Of a stretch of 8,010 bases of DNA, positions 5,581 through 8,010 are shown one piece after another. The notes below the pieces were generated by a model. It had not been told where the DNA came from, did not search any database, and saw only the letters and a list, made by a program, of their open reading frames with translations. Position 1 is the first letter of the stretch, and each line of letters starts with the position of its first letter. Source of the DNA: Peptococcaceae bacterium (GTDB lineage Bacteria > Bacillota > DSM-12270 > Thermacetogeniales > Thermacetogeniaceae). The position numbers and the translations under genes were made by a program. The DNA lies in assembly GCA_003132605.1 (NCBI GenBank), contig PKYJ01000122.1, positions 1-8,010 on the forward strand, in the 5' to 3' direction.

Positions 5581-5651
5581 GGAAGGAGGAACAGGCCAAA
5601 ATTCCTCCCCTTGTTTGCATTCAGGCAAGGGTCTCCTTGGCCTAAAATCTG
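5581..5651 (+). promoter_or_regulatory. Structured murA leader with a displaced ribosome binding site
   Basis: murA has no Shine-Dalgarno sequence just before its ATG (5639-5651 reads GGCCTAAAATCTG). A strong one, AAGGAGG, lies at 5583-5589. Between them AGGCCAA (5593-5599) pairs perfectly with TTGGCCT (5637-5643), enclosing CCCTTG (5608-5613) paired with CAAGGG (5626-5631). If that hairpin forms, the site is only about 11 unpaired bases from the ATG. Two stretches can instead hide the site: TTCCTCC (5602-5608) is fully complementary to GGAGGAA (5585-5591), and CTCCTT (5633-5638) to AAGGAG (5583-5588). Alternative folds could thus switch murA translation. The pairing is seen; the switching role is inference. 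Confidence 0.55.
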
Positions 5652-6920
5652 ATGAAGTTGATAATCCAAGGGGGCAACACACTCCGCGGCAATGTCAGGA
5701 TCGGTGGCGCGAAGAATGCCGCCCTGGTATTGATTGCCGCGAGCGCCATCGCCGGGGGCGAAGTGATCCTGGATAATGTGCCACGCATCTCGGATGTGGA
5801 GATCCAGTTGGAGATCGTGCAAGCCCTGGGAGGGCGGGCGGAATGGCAGGGGCAGGGCAGGGTGCTGCTCAGTTGGCCGGACAAGTTGGACGTGGCCGTG
5901 CCCTACCAGTTGGCCAAGAAGCTGCGGGCTTCCAACCTCTTTCTGGGTGCCCTGGCAGCCAGGATTGGCCATGCCCGGGTGCCACTCCCCGGAGGATGTG
6001 ACATAGGCTTCCGCCCCATGGACCTCCATCTCAAGGGCTTGAGCGCCATGGGGTTTGAGGTGGAACTGGAGCACGGGTTTATCAACGCCAAAGCCCGGGA
6101 GCTCCGGGGCGCCCGGATCTACCTGGACTTTCCCAGCGTGGGCGCTACTGAGAATATCATGATGGCTGCGGTCGGTGTCCCCGGAACTACGATCGTGGAA
6201 AACGCCGCCAAGGAGCCGGAGATCGTCGACCTGGCCAGTTTTCTAGGCGGCGTTGGGGCGACCATCAGGGGCGCCGGCACCGACCTGATCAAGATCGAAG
6301 GCACCCGGACGGCGGGTGCCTTCGGTAGCGGGCGTGGTTCCCGTTTTAGCGTGATCCCGGACCGGATCGAGGCGGGTACCTATATGATCGCTGCGGCCGC
6401 GGTTGGCGCCGAGGTGACCATCGAGAACGTGATCAGCCAGCACCTGCAGCCGGTGATCGCCAAGCTCCAGGATGTGGGCATGGAGGTGGCGGTGGGGGAG
6501 GACTCCCTGACTGTCAGGCGCTCTGGCCCGTTGCGGGCCACGGACATCAAGACCTTGCCCTACCCGGGTTTTCCCACTGACCTGCAGTCCCCGATGATGG
6601 CTTTGCTCTGCCTGGTTCAAGGTACCAGTGTGATCAGTGAAAACGTCTTCGAGAACCGCTTTCGGGTGGCCGAAGAATTGAAGCGCATGGGCGCCCAGAT
6701 CAGGGTCAAGGGGCACTCGGCCGTGATTGAGGGGCCGACCCGGCTGTTGGGAGCCCAGGTGAAAGCCACCGATTTGCGGGCCGGCGCCGCCCTGATCGTG
6801 GCCGGCCTGGCTGGTGAGGGTGAGACTGAGATCTGCCATGCAGAGTTGATCGAACGGGGTTACGAGAAGGTGGCCGAGAAGTTTTGCGCTCTCGGTGGCA
6901 GGATAAAATACGTCGATTAG
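5652..6920 (+). CDS. murA: UDP-N-acetylglucosamine 1-carboxyvinyltransferase MurA
   Basis: Cytoplasmic enzyme of the first committed step of peptidoglycan synthesis: it transfers enolpyruvate from phosphoenolpyruvate to UDP-N-acetylglucosamine. Seen: 422 residues, full family length. GGAKNAAL (18-25) carries the conserved Lys21-Asn22. The catalytic loop PLPGGCDIGFRPMDLHLKGL has Cys116, the residue attacked by fosfomycin. The conserved LRASN with Arg92 (about 91-95), PGFPTDLQ with Asp310 (305-312) and the C-terminal TDLRAGAALI with Arg376 are present. The start is ATG at 5652: the N-terminus MKLIIQGGNTLRG lines up with known MurA proteins, and a TAA at 5643-5645 blocks extension. There is no nearby ribosome binding site; see the leader. 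It is followed 15 bases later by a polysaccharide deacetylase, probably in one operon. Firmicutes often have two murA copies; which one this is cannot be told. Confidence 0.97.
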   Translation: MKLIIQGGNTLRGNVRIGGAKNAALVLIAASAIAGGEVILDNVPRISDVEIQLEIVQALGGRAEWQGQGRVLLSWPDKLDVAVPYQLAKKLRASNLFLGALAARIGHARVPLPGGCDIGFRPMDLHLKGLSAMGFEVELEHGFINAKARELRGARIYLDFPSVGATENIMMAAVGVPGTTIVENAAKEPEIVDLASFLGGVGATIRGAGTDLIKIEGTRTAGAFGSGRGSRFSVIPDRIEAGTYMIAAAAVGAEVTIENVISQHLQPVIAKLQDVGMEVAVGEDSLTVRRSGPLRATDIKTLPYPGFPTDLQSPMMALLCLVQGTSVISENVFENRFRVAEELKRMGAQIRVKGHSAVIEGPTRLLGAQVKATDLRAGAALIVAGLAGEGETEICHAELIERGYEKVAEKFCALGGRIKYVD

Positions 6921-6935
6921 GGAGCAGCGATTGGC

Positions 6936-7772
6936 TTGGAGCTGTTCGAGGGTTTTATTCTGGGATTGTTAGCAGTGTGGGCGCTGTTGCCCGACTTCTG
7001 GAACCGGTGGCGGAGCCGCGACGTGCTGCGGAAAGGGGATGTGGGCAACAAGGTTGCCCTGACCTTTGACGACGGCCCGGACCCCGTTTATACACTCCGT
7101 ATCCTGGACATCCTGGCCCGATGGGGCGTTTCGGCGACCTTTTTCATGGTGGCGGAAAATGCCCGCCGGTATCCGGACGTGGTGAAACAGGTCGTGGCCC
7201 GGGGACACGAGGTGGGGAGCCACGGGATGCATCACTCCCCACCCTGGTTCCTGTCGCCAAAACGGTCGCGCCTGGAGATCCAGGAGTCGTTAGCCACGCT
7301 GCAGGGCATGATCGGCGTTCCGGTGCGTTGCTTCCGGCCACCGTGGGGCATGTTCAACCTGGTCACCCAATACTGGATGCGCAAGTCCGCCCAAAAAGTG
7401 GTGTTGTGGTCCCTGGATTCGCTGGACTGGTTCTTCATGACTCCGGCAAAAGTCATCATCAAGAAAGTGTCCCGCTGGGTCCGCCCCGGCGCCATCATCC
7501 TGTTCCATGATGGCCCGGGGGTGCGGCGCAATGCTGCAGCCCTGGTGGATGCGCTGCCGCAGTTGTTGGAAAATATGCTGGAACGGGGACTGGTCCCCGT
7601 GACGGTAAGCGAATTGATGGATGAAGGAGAAAGGATGAGGAAAAGTAATGAGTGCCGGGAGTGTCGTGACGAGAGCGTTGGAAATCGCCAGGCGCCAATT
7701 GTTTTACATTATAGCACTAATCAGTACGGTTTTATGGGGGGGCCTGCGTTTTCTGCCACCGATCCTTCATGA
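6936..7772 (+). CDS. Polysaccharide deacetylase family protein (NodB homology), membrane-anchored
   Basis: A carbohydrate esterase 4-type enzyme that removes acetyl groups from N-acetyl sugars, such as those of peptidoglycan. Seen: one N-terminal hydrophobic segment (about 4-20), then the five NodB motifs: TFDDGPD (43-49, Asp45 catalytic and Asp46 metal-binding), His96-x3-His100 for the metal, RPPWG (134-138), WSLDSLDW (158-165) and LFHDG (189-193, catalytic His191). The active site looks complete. The start is TTG at 6936, 11 bases after GGGAG (6920-6924) and 15 bases after the murA stop. The family core ends near VTVSELMDE (about 222-230). The last 48 or so residues, to TGA 7770-7772, run 125 bases into the next gene in another frame and look like unconstrained readthrough (see findings). 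A role in trimming the cell wall or spore cortex fits the murA context. Confidence 0.9.
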   Translation: MELFEGFILGLLAVWALLPDFWNRWRSRDVLRKGDVGNKVALTFDDGPDPVYTLRILDILARWGVSATFFMVAENARRYPDVVKQVVARGHEVGSHGMHHSPPWFLSPKRSRLEIQESLATLQGMIGVPVRCFRPPWGMFNLVTQYWMRKSAQKVVLWSLDSLDWFFMTPAKVIIKKVSRWVRPGAIILFHDGPGVRRNAAALVDALPQLLENMLERGLVPVTVSELMDEGERMRKSNECRECRDESVGNRQAPIVLHYSTNQYGFMGGPAFSATDPS

Positions 7773-8010
7773 CCATTACATTCTCTCCAGCCTGTTGAGC
7801 ATGATCTGCGCCCAGGGGATGAAGCCGTTTACAGCCAGGACCGAATCCGACCGGATCTCCTGGTGGCGGATCACCCAGTGCGGGGGCCTGCCCAGTTCGC
7901 ATGCCGCGGTTGTCGCCGCCCTAACTGCTTCATTGGGCCTGGAACTCGGTTGGGCCTCGCCCGCCTTTCAGGTTGCCGCCGTACTCGGGGGGATCGTGGT
8001 CTACGATGCC
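7648..8010 (+). CDS. DUF212 / divergent PAP2 family membrane protein (partial, cut by right edge)
   Basis: Seen: ATG at 7648, GAGG (7637-7640) 7 bases before it, 121 codons open to the window end. After a basic N-terminus comes a hydrophobic segment (about 18-38), a segment around 44-58, then CGGLPSSHAAVVAALTASLGLELGW (78-102) and FQVAAVLGGIVVYDA (107-121). The GGxPSSHxA motif and the VVYDA stretch are typical of DUF212, the family of Bacillus subtilis YuiD, a distant relative of PAP2 phosphatases; PSSH corresponds to a phosphatase motif. Its biochemical role is not established. The remaining part, expected to contain more membrane spans, lies beyond the edge. It follows murA and the deacetylase, overlapping the latter by 125 bases, so it may act on lipid-linked envelope precursors; this is inference. 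Confidence 0.9.
   Translation, partial: MSAGSVVTRALEIARRQLFYIIALISTVLWGGLRFLPPILHDHYILSSLLSMICAQGMKPFTARTESDRISWWRITQCGGLPSSHAAVVAALTASLGLELGWASPAFQVAAVLGGIVVYDA

Noticed and set aside
5601..5645. ATT-initiated 14-codon leader peptide after the AAGGAGG site before murA
   Set aside because: ATT starts are very rare and the spacing of 11 bases is long. Not enough to call a gene.
5473..5652. Plus-strand frame (TTG 5473 to TGA 5650-5652) whose stop overlaps the murA ATG as TGATG
   Set aside because: No ribosome binding site before it, no recognisable protein, and it runs through AT-rich promoter-like DNA and the structured leader. The overlap could still matter for coupling, but it is weaker than the hairpin explanation.

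Overview
The window looks like the chromosome of a GC-rich, spore-forming Firmicute of the class Clostridia, in the manner of Moorella, Desulfotomaculum or Pelotomaculum. The basis is the SCIFF peptide/maturase pair (a clostridial hallmark), a Spo0E-family phosphatase, strong GGAGG-type ribosome binding sites, frequent TTG starts, and MurA and DUF212 (YuiD-like) proteins of Firmicute type. I cannot name the species.

Left part, leftward transcription (about 1-2990): an ECF sigma factor (920-1540) is followed by its probable membrane-bound anti-sigma factor (834 to beyond the left edge), which has a zinc-binding cytoplasmic head, one membrane span and the start of a DUF4349-like outer domain. 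A near-perfect ECF-type promoter lies 40 bases in front of the sigma gene, which suggests autoregulation. Upstream and in the same direction is a metallo-beta-lactamase-fold protein (1838-2941) in which the third metal-ligand His appears replaced by Gln.

Middle part, rightward transcription (about 3168-4966): a 58-residue Spo0E-family phosphatase is followed by a ranthipeptide cassette: the six-cysteine SCIFF precursor scfA (51 aa) and its radical SAM/SPASM thioether maturase scfB, whose TTG start lies inside scfA.

Right part, rightward (about 5069-8010): a 57-residue single-span membrane protein of unknown function, then a cell-envelope cluster: murA (first step of peptidoglycan synthesis), a membrane-anchored polysaccharide deacetylase, and a DUF212 / divergent PAP2 membrane protein cut by the right edge. 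murA has no ribosome binding site next to its start. A strong one lies about 60 bases upstream, separated by a stretch that can fold into a nested hairpin or, alternatively, hide the site. This leader is the most interesting unexplained structure in the window. The second is a perfect 24-base palindrome inside the anti-sigma gene.

No rRNA, tRNA, CRISPR array, insertion sequence or phage gene was seen. No convincing intrinsic terminator was found.
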